Shown: piece after piece, positions 51,064 through 61,410 of the stretch
Numbering within the stretch: position 1 is the first letter of the stretch
Layout: every line of letters begins with the position of its first letter
NCBI RefSeq assembly: GCF_947500695.1
Contig: NZ_CANMSS010000003.1
Span: forward strand, 248,001-312,000
Source: an uncultured Pseudoteredinibacter sp.
GTDB lineage: Bacteria; Pseudomonadota; Gammaproteobacteria; Pseudomonadales; Cellvibrionaceae
DNA length: 64,000 nucleotides
Direction of reading: 5' to 3'
The notes under the pieces: model-generated
Told to the model about the DNA's origin: nothing
The model's database searches: none
The model's input: the letters and a program-made list of their open reading frames with translations, nothing else
Translations under genes and position numbers: made by a program

Positions 51064-51636
51064 TTAGTGTAGGGCAGATCGGATTGGCAGTTTTTCTACG
51101 ATTGCCGCTTCAATATCCAATAGCTCGTCTAGGCGGCTTGCTACGCTGTCTTGTGGAAAATATAAGCACGCTAGATCTTCAAACAAACTGTCATGTTTTG
51201 CTTCGCTGGCGGCTATATTTCGATAAAACTTTTTCAAGCTGCCTTCAGGCAAAGCCTCGGCGACTAATCCAAAGCGCTCGCAGCCGCGGGCTTCGATGAC
51301 GCTGCCGAGCAATAGGCGGTCTAGAAAATAGGCATCACTGCCTTTGCGAATTGATTTTCGAAATTCATTAACATAAGCGTCTTTGCTATCGGCTTGAAGT
51401 GTTAAGCCGCGCTCATGCATGATCTTTACCACCTGTTTAAAGTGCACCATCTCTTCAATGCTCAAATCAATCATAGCATTCACTAGCTCAATTTTGTCTG
51501 GATAGTGACTTAGCATGGAGTTGGCCATGCCGGCCGCTTTTTTTTCGGCAGCAGCATGGTCTATTAAAAAGCTGTCTAAGTCTTGCATGACAGCTTCGGT
51601 CCAGGCGTCTGTGGTGGCAAAGCGTAGCTTGCTCAT
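51064..51636 (-). CDS. miaE: tRNA-(ms2io6A)37 hydroxylase
   Basis: A 190-residue ferritin-like di-iron monooxygenase that hydroxylates the isopentenyl side chain of A37 in tRNA. Di-iron Glu/His ligands sit in SIEEMVHFKQV (about 67-77) and SEAKHDSLFEDL (about 150-161). Full length for the family. The ATG at 51636 has AAGGAA upstream; an earlier TTG at 51660 is unlikely. MiaE is common in Gammaproteobacteria. Confidence 0.92.
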   Translation of the reverse strand: MSKLRFATTDAWTEAVMQDLDSFLIDHAAAEKKAAGMANSMLSHYPDKIELVNAMIDLSIEEMVHFKQVVKIMHERGLTLQADSKDAYVNEFRKSIRKGSDAYFLDRLLLGSVIEARGCERFGLVAEALPEGSLKKFYRNIAASEAKHDSLFEDLACLYFPQDSVASRLDELLDIEAAIVEKLPIRSALH

Positions 51637-51870
51637 GATGGTGGTTATTCCTTGATGCAAAAGGGGGCATTATAGCCAGTTGCAGGGTAAATTTGCGCTT
51701 AGAGTTGGCCCAAATGGCTGCTTTATCTCTAACAGCGCCCTATAATGGGCGGCAAAACCGGTGCTCTGTGGCTACGCTGTTGTCTAAAAAATAGACATTT
51801 TGATCTTCCAGGCTAGCCTCGACACCCGCTAAACCCAATTGTGCATAATCTGTACTGCAAAGGTGAAACA

Positions 51871-53058
51871 ATGATTATTAAACCAAAAGTTCGTGGCTTT
51901 ATTTGCACTAACGCTCACCCTAAAGGCTGTGCTGCCCACGTCAATCAGCAAATCGATTACTTGAAAGCGCAAGGCCCTATTGATGGCGCCGCCAAAAAAG
52001 TATTGGTGATCGGCTGCTCTACAGGTTATGGCTTGGCTTCCCGAATTGCCGCGACTTTTGGCTCTGGCGCCGATACCTTGGGTGTCTGTTTTGAAAAGCC
52101 TCCAACCGAGCGCAAAACAGCATCTGCCGGTTACTACAATACGGCTGCATTTCATGCAGCGGCTAAAGAGGCGGGAGTTTATAGCGAAACCATCAATGGC
52201 GATGCCTTCTCCAATGAGTGTAAAGCTCAAACGATCGAAATGATTAAAGCCGATATGGGCAAGGTAGATCTGGTGGTTTACAGCTTGGCCTCACCGCGTC
52301 GCACTGATCCCAATTCAGGTGAAACCTATAACTCAACCTTAAAGCCTGTGGGCAAAAGTTATACGGCGAAAAACCTCAATACCGATACTTTGAAAATAAG
52401 TGATATCACGCTTGAGCCCGCCAACGAAGAAGAGATCGCCAACACCGTTAAAGTTATGGGTGGTGAAGATTGGGAAATGTGGATGCAAGCTCTGGCTGAT
52501 GCTGATGTGTTGGCCGAAGGCGCAAAAACGGTTGCCTATACTTATTTGGGCGAAAAATTAACTTGGCCAATCTATGGCCATGCCACCATTGGTAAAGCAA
52601 AAGAAGATCTGGATCGTGCGGCGGCTGCCATTGCGACGGCACATGATGGTTTGTCGGTGCAGGCCAACGTCGCCGTGTTAAAAGCGGTGGTAACACAAGC
52701 TAGCTCGGCGATCCCAATTATGCCTTTGTACATTTCCTTGATGGCCAAGGTGATGAAAGAAGAGGGCACTCATGAAGATTGTATCGAACAGGCCTATCGC
52801 TTATTTACCGAGTGTTTGTATAACGATTCGCCGCGCTTGGATGATTGTAATCGTTTCCGTGTTGATGACAAAGAGCTACGCCCTGAAACTCAGGCGAAAA
52901 TTGAAGCCCTTTGGCCACAGGTTACTGAAGAAAACTTGTTTGAGTTGACCGATTTTAAAGGCTACAACGAAAACTTCTTACGTCTATTTGGCTTTGGCTT
53001 GGACGGTGTAGATTACGAAGAAGATGTTGAAACCTTAGTTGATGTCGAGCTGAAATAA
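51871..53058 (+). CDS. fabV: Trans-2-enoyl-ACP/CoA reductase FabV
   Basis: A 395-residue NADH-dependent enoyl reductase of the FabV class, which completes fatty-acid elongation and is insensitive to triclosan. The catalytic Tyr-x8-Lys is [10 protein letters not shown], and the NAD-binding segment [13 protein letters not shown] (about 46-58) is typical. It starts at ATG 51871 after AAAGGTG, in preference to 51841. A terminator follows. Confidence 0.95.
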   Translation: MIIKPKVRGFICTNAHPKGCAAHVNQQIDYLKAQGPIDGAAKKVLVIGCSTGYGLASRIAATFGSGADTLGVCFEKPPTERKTASAGYYNTAAFHAAAKEAGVYSETINGDAFSNECKAQTIEMIKADMGKVDLVVYSLASPRRTDPNSGETYNSTLKPVGKSYTAKNLNTDTLKISDITLEPANEEEIANTVKVMGGEDWEMWMQALADADVLAEGAKTVAYTYLGEKLTWPIYGHATIGKAKEDLDRAAAAIATAHDGLSVQANVAVLKAVVTQASSAIPIMPLYISLMAKVMKEEGTHEDCIEQAYRLFTECLYNDSPRLDDCNRFRVDDKELRPETQAKIEALWPQVTEENLFELTDFKGYNENFLRLFGFGLDGVDYEEDVETLVDVELK

Positions 53059-53100
53059 GCCAGCGCTGGGCTTGCCTAGCAGTGATGACACAAACCACTT

Positions 53101-53127
53101 AACGGCCGGTCATTCCGGCCGTTTTGC
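53101..53127 (+). terminator. Terminator of fabV
   Basis: AACGGCCGG-TCATT-CCGGCCGTTTTG, a 9-base-pair GC-rich stem followed by a T-run. Confidence 0.9.
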
Positions 53128-53252
53128 TGTAAAGCAAAATAAACTATGCTGCTAAGCATAGAAAATAACAGCTGCCTACGACAAAAAATAATAAGCGTGT
53201 AAACACAGTTAAGCAGCACCTGTAGATTGTGAGAGTTTGATTAGGTAACACG

Positions 53253-54134
53253 ATGGCTCAGATGGAATCCAAATTGCTCGAGATAGAGATCGAGCCTGGC
53301 ACTGCCAGTAAGGTTAGCCCCTTATTGCGTCGTGTCACCGCCCCCAACCCGAGTGTGATGACGGGCCCCGGCACCAATAGTTATATCGTCGGCAATAAAG
53401 AATTGGCCGTCATCGACCCAGGCCCAAGCATCAGTAGCCATGTATCCGCCTTATTAGACGCCTGCGAAGGTGCGAAGCTGCGTTGGATTATCGTTACCCA
53501 TACCCACCCTGATCATTCGCCGGCAGCGATGCTTTTGGCCGAGGCGACAGGAGCAGAATTAATTGGGGCGACCATTGAAGATGATGGCCACCAAGATACC
53601 AGCTTTAAGGCCGATCGTGAGTTGAACGATGGTGATGTATTTAGCAACGATGAATTTAGCTTGCGGGCCGTGCACACGCCTGGTCACGTCGGTAATCACT
53701 ACTGCTTTTTTCTCGAAGAAGAGAAAACGCTGTTTACCGGTGATCATATTATGCAGGGCACCACGGTGGTGGTGATACCGCCGAGTGGAGATATGGCTGA
53801 ATACCTGCACTCTTTGGAAAAGCTCAAGGAATTGCACGCTGAGTATCTGGCGCCTGCTCACGGTCATGTGATGCTGGATGCGGAATCTGTCATTCAAGGT
53901 TTGATTGACCACCGCATGGCACGTGAATCAAAAGTTCTGGCAGCCTTTGAACGCATTGCATCTGGCACTTTGGATCAGCTGCTCCCTATTGTGTATGACG
54001 ATGTTGATCCTAAGGTTTTGCCAGTGGCAAAAATTGCCCTGTGGTCACATTTGCTGAAATTAGAAATAGATGGCCGGGCTGAAAAGCGGGCGGCTGAATC
54101 GATAGACCATGAAGTGTGGACGCTGCTGCGTTAA
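53253..54134 (+). CDS. Metallo-beta-lactamase-fold hydrolase, LACTB2-like
   Basis: A 293-residue hydrolase. The zinc motif is THTHPDH (about 88-94), with His in TPGHVGNH, Asp in TGDH and His in PAHGH. A C-terminal winged helix (about 220-290) matches LACTB2-type proteins, some of which cut RNA. The substrate is unknown. It lies 35 bases before the aldo-keto reductase on the same strand. Confidence 0.85.
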   Translation: MAQMESKLLEIEIEPGTASKVSPLLRRVTAPNPSVMTGPGTNSYIVGNKELAVIDPGPSISSHVSALLDACEGAKLRWIIVTHTHPDHSPAAMLLAEATGAELIGATIEDDGHQDTSFKADRELNDGDVFSNDEFSLRAVHTPGHVGNHYCFFLEEEKTLFTGDHIMQGTTVVVIPPSGDMAEYLHSLEKLKELHAEYLAPAHGHVMLDAESVIQGLIDHRMARESKVLAAFERIASGTLDQLLPIVYDDVDPKVLPVAKIALWSHLLKLEIDGRAEKRAAESIDHEVWTLLR

Positions 54135-54169
54135 ATAAAAACCTGCCTTAGGCTGTAACGGAGAAAAAG

Positions 54170-55213
54170 ATGAAGTACCGCCAACTTGGTAATACGGATA
54201 TTGATGTAAGTCTGATTTGCTTAGGTACCATGACTTATGGTGAGCAGAATACTCAGCAGGAAGCTTTTGAACAAATGAATTATGCCTTTGAGCAAGGCGT
54301 GAATTTCTTTGATGCGGCTGAGATGTATCCAGTTCCGCCAAAACCAAGTACCCAGGGCAGTACTGAAACCATTGTGGGCAACTGGCTCAAAGAGCATGGC
54401 TTGAGAGACAAAATAACCTTAGCCAGCAAGGTGACCGGCCGCGGTGATAACAATCCAGGGATGGAACATGTTCGTGGTGGCCCTCGTTTAAGTGCCGATC
54501 ATGTGCAACAGGCCTGCGAAGGTTCTTTGGAAAGGTTGCAAACTGACGTTATCGATCTGTATCAAGTGCACTGGCCTGAGCGCCCTGCTAACTTTTTCGG
54601 CCAGCTCGGCTATCGCCATCGCGAAAGTGACGATATTGCCATTCACGAGACTTTAACGGCATTGGCCAAGTTAGTGGAGCAGGGCAAGGTTCGTTATATC
54701 GGCCTTTCTAATGAAACTCCTTGGGGCATGATGGAGTATTTGCGTCTAGCCAAAGAATACAATTTGCCAAGTGTTGTGAGTATTCAAAACCCCTACAATT
54801 TATTGAACCGCAGTTTTGAGGTGGGTTTGGCTGAAATGTCTATTCGTGAAAAGGTGGGCTTATTGGCTTATTCGCCTTTGGCATTCGGCGTACTCAGTGG
54901 TAAATATCTCGGAGGGAAGCGACCTGAAGGTGCGCGCTTAAGCTTATATGAGCGCTTCTCACGCTACACCAATGCCAATTCTTCGGCCGCTACTGAAGCC
55001 TATGTTAGTTTGGCTAGTGAGTTATCGCTAGATCCTGCACAAATGGCTCTGGCCTTTGTAAATCAGCAAGCATTCGTCACCAGCAACATTATTGGTGCCA
55101 CCACCATGGAGCAGTTGCGTAGCAATATAGCGAGTGTGGGTGTGGAGCTAGATAAAGAGGCTCTAAAGGCTTTAGATAAGCTACATGGCGAATACCCGAT
55201 TCCTGCACCGTAG
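54170..55213 (+). CDS. tas: NADP(H)-dependent aldo-keto reductase, Tas-like
   Basis: A 347-residue aldo-keto reductase close in length and layout to E. coli Tas. Catalytic Asp and Tyr lie in FFDAAEMYP, Lys in TLASKVTG and His in YQVHWP. The NADP segment NIIGATTMEQLRSNI is near the C-terminus. It has a GGAG site. It reduces aldehydes or ketones; substrate unknown. Confidence 0.88.
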   Translation: MKYRQLGNTDIDVSLICLGTMTYGEQNTQQEAFEQMNYAFEQGVNFFDAAEMYPVPPKPSTQGSTETIVGNWLKEHGLRDKITLASKVTGRGDNNPGMEHVRGGPRLSADHVQQACEGSLERLQTDVIDLYQVHWPERPANFFGQLGYRHRESDDIAIHETLTALAKLVEQGKVRYIGLSNETPWGMMEYLRLAKEYNLPSVVSIQNPYNLLNRSFEVGLAEMSIREKVGLLAYSPLAFGVLSGKYLGGKRPEGARLSLYERFSRYTNANSSAATEAYVSLASELSLDPAQMALAFVNQQAFVTSNIIGATTMEQLRSNIASVGVELDKEALKALDKLHGEYPIPAP

Positions 55214-55246
55214 ATAATTCTCGCTCACAGCTATGAGTGAATTGGC

Positions 55247-55290
55247 CATGGGGGTGGTCCCGCTGCCCCTAGCGTAGCCCACCCTCCATG
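55247..55290. repeat. Imperfect hairpin before dapA
   Basis: CATGGGGGTGG and CCACCCTCCATG form a stem of about 11 pairs (one mismatch) around a CCCGCTGCCCCTAGCG loop region. No T-run follows, so it may be a repeat unit rather than a terminator. Confidence 0.45.
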
Positions 55291-55504
55291 ATCTGTTTTC
55301 AAACAATCTTTATCGCTGAAATAATGATCTTTAAATGATCAATATTCCCGTCCGGCTTTGGCTTTATAGCCAAATTTGATTCTAAGCGCTGATATTTTGC
55401 TTTGATTTGTGGCTTTATCCACGCGACATGCACCGCAAGCCTTGTGCCAAGGCGGGGGCGCCAGTACCATTACCGCTTTGCCATTTTAGTAGCCGGAGTA
55501 AACA

Positions 55505-56380
55505 ATGATTCAAGGTAGTATGGTTGCCCTCGTCACCCCAATGGATGCCGCTGGCAACTTGGATTGGGACAGCCTCGCCAAATTGGTCGACTGGCATGTA
55601 GAGCAGGGCACCAATGCCATTGTGGCTATGGGCACTACTGGTGAATCCGCTACTTTGGCTGTGCAGGAACATATGGCGGTAGTGAAAGCCGTTATTGATC
55701 AGGTAGCAGGCCGTATCCCTGTTATCGCCGGTACTGGGGCAAACAGTACAGCGGAAGCTGTAGAGCTTACCGCTCAAGCTAAAGATCTTGGCGCAGATGC
55801 CAGCCTATCAGTAACGCCGTATTACAATAAGCCAACTCAAGAGGGCTTGTACCAACACCATTTGCATATCGCCAAGGCCGTAGAGATCCCTCAAATTCTA
55901 TATAATGTGCCGGGTCGTACCGGTGTAGACATGTTGGCTGAGACGGCTTTGCGTCTAGCTGAGGTGGATAACATTGTTGGGATTAAAGAAGCCACTGGCG
56001 ATATGGGTCGGGCGAAAGCCATTATCGATGCCAAGCCTGCTGATTTTGCAGTTTACTCTGGCGATGATGAAACAGCTGTTGAGTTGATGCTTATGGGTGG
56101 GCATGGTGATATCAGTGTAACGGCGAACGTTGCCCCTAATTTGCTGTCCAAGCTCTGCCAATTGGCTATAGCCGGCGAAACCGAGCAGGCAAAAGCATTG
56201 CAAGAAGAGCTAATGCCACTGCATCAGTCGATGTTTGTAGAGTCTAACCCGATACCGGTGAAGTGGGCAGTAGCCGAGATGGGCTTGGCGCAGCATGGCT
56301 TGCGTCTACCTATGACCCACCTAGCCGAGCAGTATCATGGCCAGGTACGTGCAGCCTTAGCCGCACTGAAACTGATTTAA
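55505..56380 (+). CDS. dapA: 4-hydroxy-tetrahydrodipicolinate synthase
   Basis: A 291-residue DapA catalysing the first committed step of lysine and meso-DAP synthesis from pyruvate and aspartate semialdehyde. GTTGES (about 44-49), YNVPGRTGVDM (Tyr about 133) and the Schiff-base Lys in VGIKEATGD (about 161) are intact. Followed by bamC and a metallo-hydrolase as in pseudomonads. Confidence 0.96.
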   Translation: MIQGSMVALVTPMDAAGNLDWDSLAKLVDWHVEQGTNAIVAMGTTGESATLAVQEHMAVVKAVIDQVAGRIPVIAGTGANSTAEAVELTAQAKDLGADASLSVTPYYNKPTQEGLYQHHLHIAKAVEIPQILYNVPGRTGVDMLAETALRLAEVDNIVGIKEATGDMGRAKAIIDAKPADFAVYSGDDETAVELMLMGGHGDISVTANVAPNLLSKLCQLAIAGETEQAKALQEELMPLHQSMFVESNPIPVKWAVAEMGLAQHGLRLPMTHLAEQYHGQVRAALAALKLI

Positions 56381-56501
56381 TTTATAGCTATTGGGTTGAT
56401 TCAGCCTAGTAGGCAAGCTGTAGGGTTCAATTAAAGAGTCATCAGCAAAGAACAATAAAAGCCTAAATCTTAGGACCAAAACGAAGGATAAACAGCTAAT
56501 C

Positions 56502-57725
56502 ATGTATACAAGACCTTTTAAGCCCCTATTGCTGGCGGCAGCTGTTGTAGCTGTTAATGGTTGTAGCTATCTGACTGGGGACGATGGCATGTTTCGTGAT
56601 CGCGGCAACGACTACCAAGATGCGGTAGAGATTGCAGCGATGAAAATGCCCGAGCAGGTTGATAAAGCCTCTACCCAAGAGCTGTATGTGATTCCTCCAG
56701 TGGCGCGTGCTAACGCCCAAGCGGATGAAGAGATTACCGCCCTAGATTTTGCGGTTCCACGTCCTCTACCATTGGGAGCCAGTGCTTTCGGTGAGCACGT
56801 TAAAATTCAAAAATTAGCTGACCGTCGTTGGATTTTGGCAGGCTTGCCGCCTAGTGAAATTTGGCCGAAGGTTCGTCACTTCTTAAGCAGTAATGGCTTG
56901 CGAGTGGTTTATACCGACGCTATCAACGGTATTATTGAAACCGGTTGGTTGCAGTTTAAAGAATCTACCGAGACCAAAGATCGGTACCGCATTCAGATGG
57001 AGCAGGGAGTTCAGCCCGATAGTACTGAGATTCATGTTTTGCACCTAAGTGTGCCTGCTGAAGTAAAAGGCGATGGCCAGGTAAATTGGCCTAAGCGTTC
57101 GATTAACGCAGAGCGTGAAGCTTGGTTGGTTGATGAGTTGGCCGGTAACTTGGCTGCACAGGGTGACTCTGGCGGCGCAACCTCATTACTCGCACAAACC
57201 ATCGGTGGTGGCGCTAAGATTGCCATTAAAGATGTTGATCGCGAGCCTGTACTGAGCATGGCATTAGGTTTAACCCGCGCTTGGGCAACACTAGGTCATG
57301 CGGTCACTCAGCAGGGTATGGTGCGCTATGACGAAAATGCTAACACGGGTGTTTACTACATCAACTTCGGCAAAGTTAACGCCTCCGAGGAAGAGCAAGG
57401 TTTCTTCTCTCGCATGTTTAGCTTTGGTAGTGACGATGAAGAAGTTGAGCTTCCTGTCAGCGAAGAAGTTGCGGCTAAATCACCTTACACTCTGAATGAA
57501 ATTTTGAGTAACTTGCCGCTGCAAAATCCAGATGTAGCCAACTTGTTTCCAAAGCTGGAAGGCAGTGACGAGGCTCGCAAGTTAGAAGATGTGCCGGGTT
57601 ATCTATTGGTCATTGCTGGTGAAGACGGTGATCTGCAGGTTCATATACGCGATGCTTACGGCCAGCGTTTAGCCCGCAAGGAAGCTGATGATTTGCTGAA
57701 ACACATCCGTCGTAATTTGATCTAA
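56502..57725 (+). CDS. bamC: Outer-membrane assembly lipoprotein BamC
   Basis: A 407-residue lipoprotein of the BAM complex. Lipobox is VNGC (about 18-21). The long flexible N-terminal region and the two helix-grip domains (about 100-215 and 240-400) are present. It lies after dapA, 121 bases on, the common gammaproteobacterial order. Confidence 0.9.
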   Translation: MYTRPFKPLLLAAAVVAVNGCSYLTGDDGMFRDRGNDYQDAVEIAAMKMPEQVDKASTQELYVIPPVARANAQADEEITALDFAVPRPLPLGASAFGEHVKIQKLADRRWILAGLPPSEIWPKVRHFLSSNGLRVVYTDAINGIIETGWLQFKESTETKDRYRIQMEQGVQPDSTEIHVLHLSVPAEVKGDGQVNWPKRSINAEREAWLVDELAGNLAAQGDSGGATSLLAQTIGGGAKIAIKDVDREPVLSMALGLTRAWATLGHAVTQQGMVRYDENANTGVYYINFGKVNASEEEQGFFSRMFSFGSDDEEVELPVSEEVAAKSPYTLNEILSNLPLQNPDVANLFPKLEGSDEARKLEDVPGYLLVIAGEDGDLQVHIRDAYGQRLARKEADDLLKHIRRNLI

Positions 57726-57738
57726 TAGTGGAGTCGAT

Positions 57739-58530
57739 GTGAGGTTTGCATCACTCGGAAGTGGCAGCCGTGGTAATGCCACGGTTGTTCAAGCAGGCCG
57801 CAGTTGCGTGTTAATGGACTGCGGTTTTACGATTAAAGAAACAGAAAAGCGCTTGGCCGCGCTTGATCTCGCAGCTGGCGATATTGATGCTATCGTAGTC
57901 ACCCACGAGCATGGCGATCATATCAAAGGCGTTCCTGCTTTTGCTCGTAAACATGGTATGCCGGTGTATATGACTCCGGGAACTTATCGCGCTCGCGACT
58001 TGGGCAAGATTCCTGAATTAGTTTTGATTGAAAATTATCAAAGTTTTCAGCTTGGTGATTTACATATTGAGCCTGTTGCCGTTCCTCATGATGCGAGAGA
58101 GCCCGCACAGTTTATATTCAGCTATGAGGAATTACGCTTGGGGGTGCTTACCGATTTAGGCAATGTAAGTGCCCATGTTGAGAAGTGTTACCAAGATTGT
58201 GATGCGCTATTGCTTGAAGCAAATCATGATTCTATGATGTTGGCGATGGGGCCCTATCCTCCATCTCTCAAAGATAGGGTTGGTGGACCTTGGGGCCACT
58301 TAAACAATCAGCAGGCTTTGCGATTTGTTAAATCGCTCGACTTAGATCGCCTAAAGCAATTGGTGATAGCCCATATTAGTGAAAAAAATAATGCCCTGAG
58401 TAAAGTGCAGGAAGTTTTTCAAAGCTTTAATGAGCAGCTAGAAGAGTTACACTTTGCCAACCAAGAAGAAGGCTTTGGCTGGGTAACTGTTGGGCAGGCG
58501 ATTAGCGAGAAAGTTGCCGAGCACTCATAA
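57739..58530 (+). CDS. Metallo-beta-lactamase-fold hydrolase, YycJ/WalJ-like
   Basis: A 263-residue hydrolase with the zinc motif THEHGDH (about 55-61) and a later EANHD...HLNNQQ. It starts GTG at 57739 after GGAG and lies 13 bases after bamC. In Pseudomonas a homologue sits in the same place between bamC and purC. Members resemble YycJ exonuclease-like proteins; the substrate here is unknown. Confidence 0.84.
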   Translation: MRFASLGSGSRGNATVVQAGRSCVLMDCGFTIKETEKRLAALDLAAGDIDAIVVTHEHGDHIKGVPAFARKHGMPVYMTPGTYRARDLGKIPELVLIENYQSFQLGDLHIEPVAVPHDAREPAQFIFSYEELRLGVLTDLGNVSAHVEKCYQDCDALLLEANHDSMMLAMGPYPPSLKDRVGGPWGHLNNQQALRFVKSLDLDRLKQLVIAHISEKNNALSKVQEVFQSFNEQLEELHFANQEEGFGWVTVGQAISEKVAEHS

Positions 58531-58575
58531 TCAGCTGCTAAAAGCACTAAGGCTGTTGGAACAAGGAGCGGCATC

Positions 58576-61167
58576 ATGCCAAGGGGTCGATCACAGCTGC
58601 TGCTAAAATCTCTTAAATTTTTGCTGCTAAATACAGCACTTTTCTTAGTGCTGCTCGCCAGTTTTCTGTTATTACTAAATCATAATTATTTTCTTACCGC
58701 GAAGTTGATTGGGTTTTGGCGCAGCGATATCAAACAGTTGGAGTACCAAGCTTTCGAGTTCAGTTCGGAGCAAGGGTTTTGGTGGCTAAAGAGTCCTTCT
58801 TTTTCATTGCAGCATCCAACTGGTGAGCTATCTACTGAGCAACTCAAAATTAAGTTCAAGTCTTGGCATTATTGGCCAAAGGAAATTCAGCTGGATCGTT
58901 TAGAGTATCGATTGGTAGACGTATCGCTAGAGCAACAAAGTGATGCGGCCATACAAGATCAACAAATGACTCTCAGTCAGACCTTTGAAGAAAGCTTGCA
59001 GCAATTACGCGATTTGAAGCCGTTTAAACTGCGAGTGGATAGACTGCAGTTATCCTACGCAGAAAATAGCTTATTGGCTAAGCTTGATTGGCAACACGGG
59101 AAGCAGGAAAATTTTCAACTGTTGGGGCATATCAGTGCGGCAGAAGTAAGGCCAGAACCTTTCGCATTTGAACTGCAAGTTGAGCAAAGTTGGCAAGAGA
59201 ATAAGCCCGTTGTTGCCGGCAGTTTTGGCTTGCAAGACATTGCTTCGGCCAGGCTCAAAGCTCAGCTTAAAGACAGTCAATATCAAATTGATTGGCAAGG
59301 CCAATGCTCAATCAGCAAGCTTTTGAGCTTGGCCAAAGAACTTCCATATTCTGAGTTAACGGATCTAGATAGTATTAAGGCAATCGTAGGCGAGGACATT
59401 AGTGCTTACGGTAAGATTCAGCTAAATAAAGATTTTACGCCACTTCAATTTATTGGAGTAGTCCCGCCCTTTAGTGAGCAATCAGTTGAACTAAAAATAG
59501 CCGAGCTTGAACTCGACAGTAAGATTGTTTTACAAGAAAAACTTGAATTGCAATGGCTGCCGCAAGAACTGTCATTTAGTTTGGGTCAGTCTTCTGTTTT
59601 TGTTGACGGCAACAAACTAGGTAAACTTCAGCTAAGGCTAGCATCACAACAGGCTTGTAACTTAGACAGTTGTTTGATTGATGTACAAGGGAGCTCAAGC
59701 AATAGTGATCTACAGGCTTGGCAGTCCACAGATCTGTTGCCAGAAAGTACGAGCGGGTATATCGATACGATACGCTGGTCTGGTCCCCTGCAGCTACGTT
59801 TAACAGAGCGTTTATTAGAGTGGCAGGGCAGCAGTGAGCTGCAGCTCAGCAAGTTGAATGTAGCACCTGCCAAAATCGAGGCTGCTACCGTCGATATTGA
59901 TCAGCTTGCAGCCAATATGAATCTGCAGGGCGGTTCATTTGTGGTTAATGTCAGTTTGCCTAAATTAAGCATAGAGACAAAACAGCTGAACTTAGCCACT
60001 GATTTACTTAGCGAGCGAATGACGGTATCTCTTGAAGATCTTGCATTCAGCTTAGCTGAGACATTCGAATTGAACAGCAAGTGGAAGCTGGATCTAGGTT
60101 TAAGTGAGTTTCAGAAAACTCCTGTGGCGGGCTTGCAGGCTGATGGCGAGCTAAAGTTTGATGGCCAGCAATGGTTCTTCAATGGCCTGCTAGCCAGTGA
60201 TAAAGCTCGTCCTATTTTGGCAGTTGAAGGCTCTCATCAAGCACTGAGGGACAAAGCGGAAGGAGCTTTGCATTGGCAAATGAAAATGGACCCTTTTACG
60301 GCTTCTGATAGCCTGGCAAAGCGTTTTGGACATTGGCCGCTGGATGGCAATCTGCTCAATGGTAGGCTGCGCGCAATGGGCCGTTTCGCTTGGCAGCTAG
60401 GTTCGCAGTTTAGTTGGAAAACCGATGGTGAGCTTAACTTTGAAGAGCTAGGCGGTGTTTATCAAGATATCGGCTTTTTGGGTTTGCAAGGGCAACAGCG
60501 CTGGCAGCTAAATTCCGCTGAGAGGGTGGATATTAATGGCTCTGTAGCGCTGTCGAGTTTAGATATCGGCTTGGAGCTTAATTCATTAGGGTTTCAGTAT
60601 CAGCTCAGCGATTTAGGCGCTGTCACCGTCAAAGATTTTAGGGCCAGTTTGCTAGATGGGCAGCTTTCAAAGCAGGAACTGGAGTTGCAGTTCAAAGATG
60701 GCTTGCTATCCAGTTCCAAGAGTTATCTGGATATCGAGCAAGTAAAACTGCAAAGCTTGCTTGCTGCCGCGGATTACGACGGGCTTGATGCTACCGCAAC
60801 GTTAAGTGGCCGCTTACCCTTTGCGATCAAAGCGAATCAGCTTTTTGTCGAAAAAGGAAAGTTATCTGCAATAGAGCCAGGTTATATTCGCTATTCTGGT
60901 TTGGCAGACAGCGGAAACCCTTTGATGGATGTGGTGTCTGAAGCTTTAAGTAATTATCACTATGAGCAGTTAACGGCGGATGTAGAGTACGATGACAGTG
61001 GTTATCTGCAAATGGCCGTAGTGCTAAAGGGAAAAAATCCTGACTTTCAAGATGGACGCCAAGTGAATTTGAATTTAAATATCAGCGATAATGTGCCCAA
61101 CCTAATTAAGAGTCTTCAGGCCGGGCGTATTGTCACCGATGTGATCAGCGAAAAGCTAATGCAATAG
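58576..61167 (+). CDS. ydbH: YdbH-family AsmA-like envelope protein
   Basis: An 863-residue protein with an N-terminal signal anchor (about 10-32) and a long series of beta-rich repeats typical of AsmA-like inner-membrane-anchored proteins. YdbH with YnbE forms a bridge across the periplasm that is thought to move phospholipids to the outer membrane, partly redundant with TamB and YhdP in E. coli. The call is supported by the next two genes, which match ynbE and ydbL. RBS AAGGAG precedes the ATG. Confidence 0.82.
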   Translation: MPRGRSQLLLKSLKFLLLNTALFLVLLASFLLLLNHNYFLTAKLIGFWRSDIKQLEYQAFEFSSEQGFWWLKSPSFSLQHPTGELSTEQLKIKFKSWHYWPKEIQLDRLEYRLVDVSLEQQSDAAIQDQQMTLSQTFEESLQQLRDLKPFKLRVDRLQLSYAENSLLAKLDWQHGKQENFQLLGHISAAEVRPEPFAFELQVEQSWQENKPVVAGSFGLQDIASARLKAQLKDSQYQIDWQGQCSISKLLSLAKELPYSELTDLDSIKAIVGEDISAYGKIQLNKDFTPLQFIGVVPPFSEQSVELKIAELELDSKIVLQEKLELQWLPQELSFSLGQSSVFVDGNKLGKLQLRLASQQACNLDSCLIDVQGSSSNSDLQAWQSTDLLPESTSGYIDTIRWSGPLQLRLTERLLEWQGSSELQLSKLNVAPAKIEAATVDIDQLAANMNLQGGSFVVNVSLPKLSIETKQLNLATDLLSERMTVSLEDLAFSLAETFELNSKWKLDLGLSEFQKTPVAGLQADGELKFDGQQWFFNGLLASDKARPILAVEGSHQALRDKAEGALHWQMKMDPFTASDSLAKRFGHWPLDGNLLNGRLRAMGRFAWQLGSQFSWKTDGELNFEELGGVYQDIGFLGLQGQQRWQLNSAERVDINGSVALSSLDIGLELNSLGFQYQLSDLGAVTVKDFRASLLDGQLSKQELELQFKDGLLSSSKSYLDIEQVKLQSLLAAADYDGLDATATLSGRLPFAIKANQLFVEKGKLSAIEPGYIRYSGLADSGNPLMDVVSEALSNYHYEQLTADVEYDDSGYLQMAVVLKGKNPDFQDGRQVNLNLNISDNVPNLIKSLQAGRIVTDVISEKLMQ

Positions 61168-61214
61168 CGGCTTAGCTGTAAGATCAATCGAATTTTGTTT
61201 AATGGAGCTAAAAA

Positions 61215-61400
61215 ATGAATAGAGCTGTGTTTGTTTTTGCCATAGCTTTTGGGCTTGCTGCTTGTACCCCTACAGTACAAGTAGCCGTGCCTGATAAGCC
61301 TATTGAAATCAACCTAAACGTAAAAATTGAGCATGAAATCAAAGTTAAAGTCGACAAAGAGCTTGATGGCATGTTCGAAGAAGATAGTGGGCTATTTTAA
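61215..61400 (+). CDS. ynbE: YnbE-family lipoprotein
   Basis: A 61-residue lipoprotein with signal peptide and lipobox LAAC (about 14-17), then a short strand-forming stretch (PIEINLNVKIEHEIKVKVDKEL) and an acidic tail. YnbE is an outer-membrane lipoprotein that caps YdbH. It lies 47 bases after ydbH and 10 before ydbL. Its TGGAG site is strong. Confidence 0.85.
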   Translation: MNRAVFVFAIAFGLAACTPTVQVAVPDKPIEINLNVKIEHEIKVKVDKELDGMFEEDSGLF

Positions 61401-61410
61401 AGGGGGCATT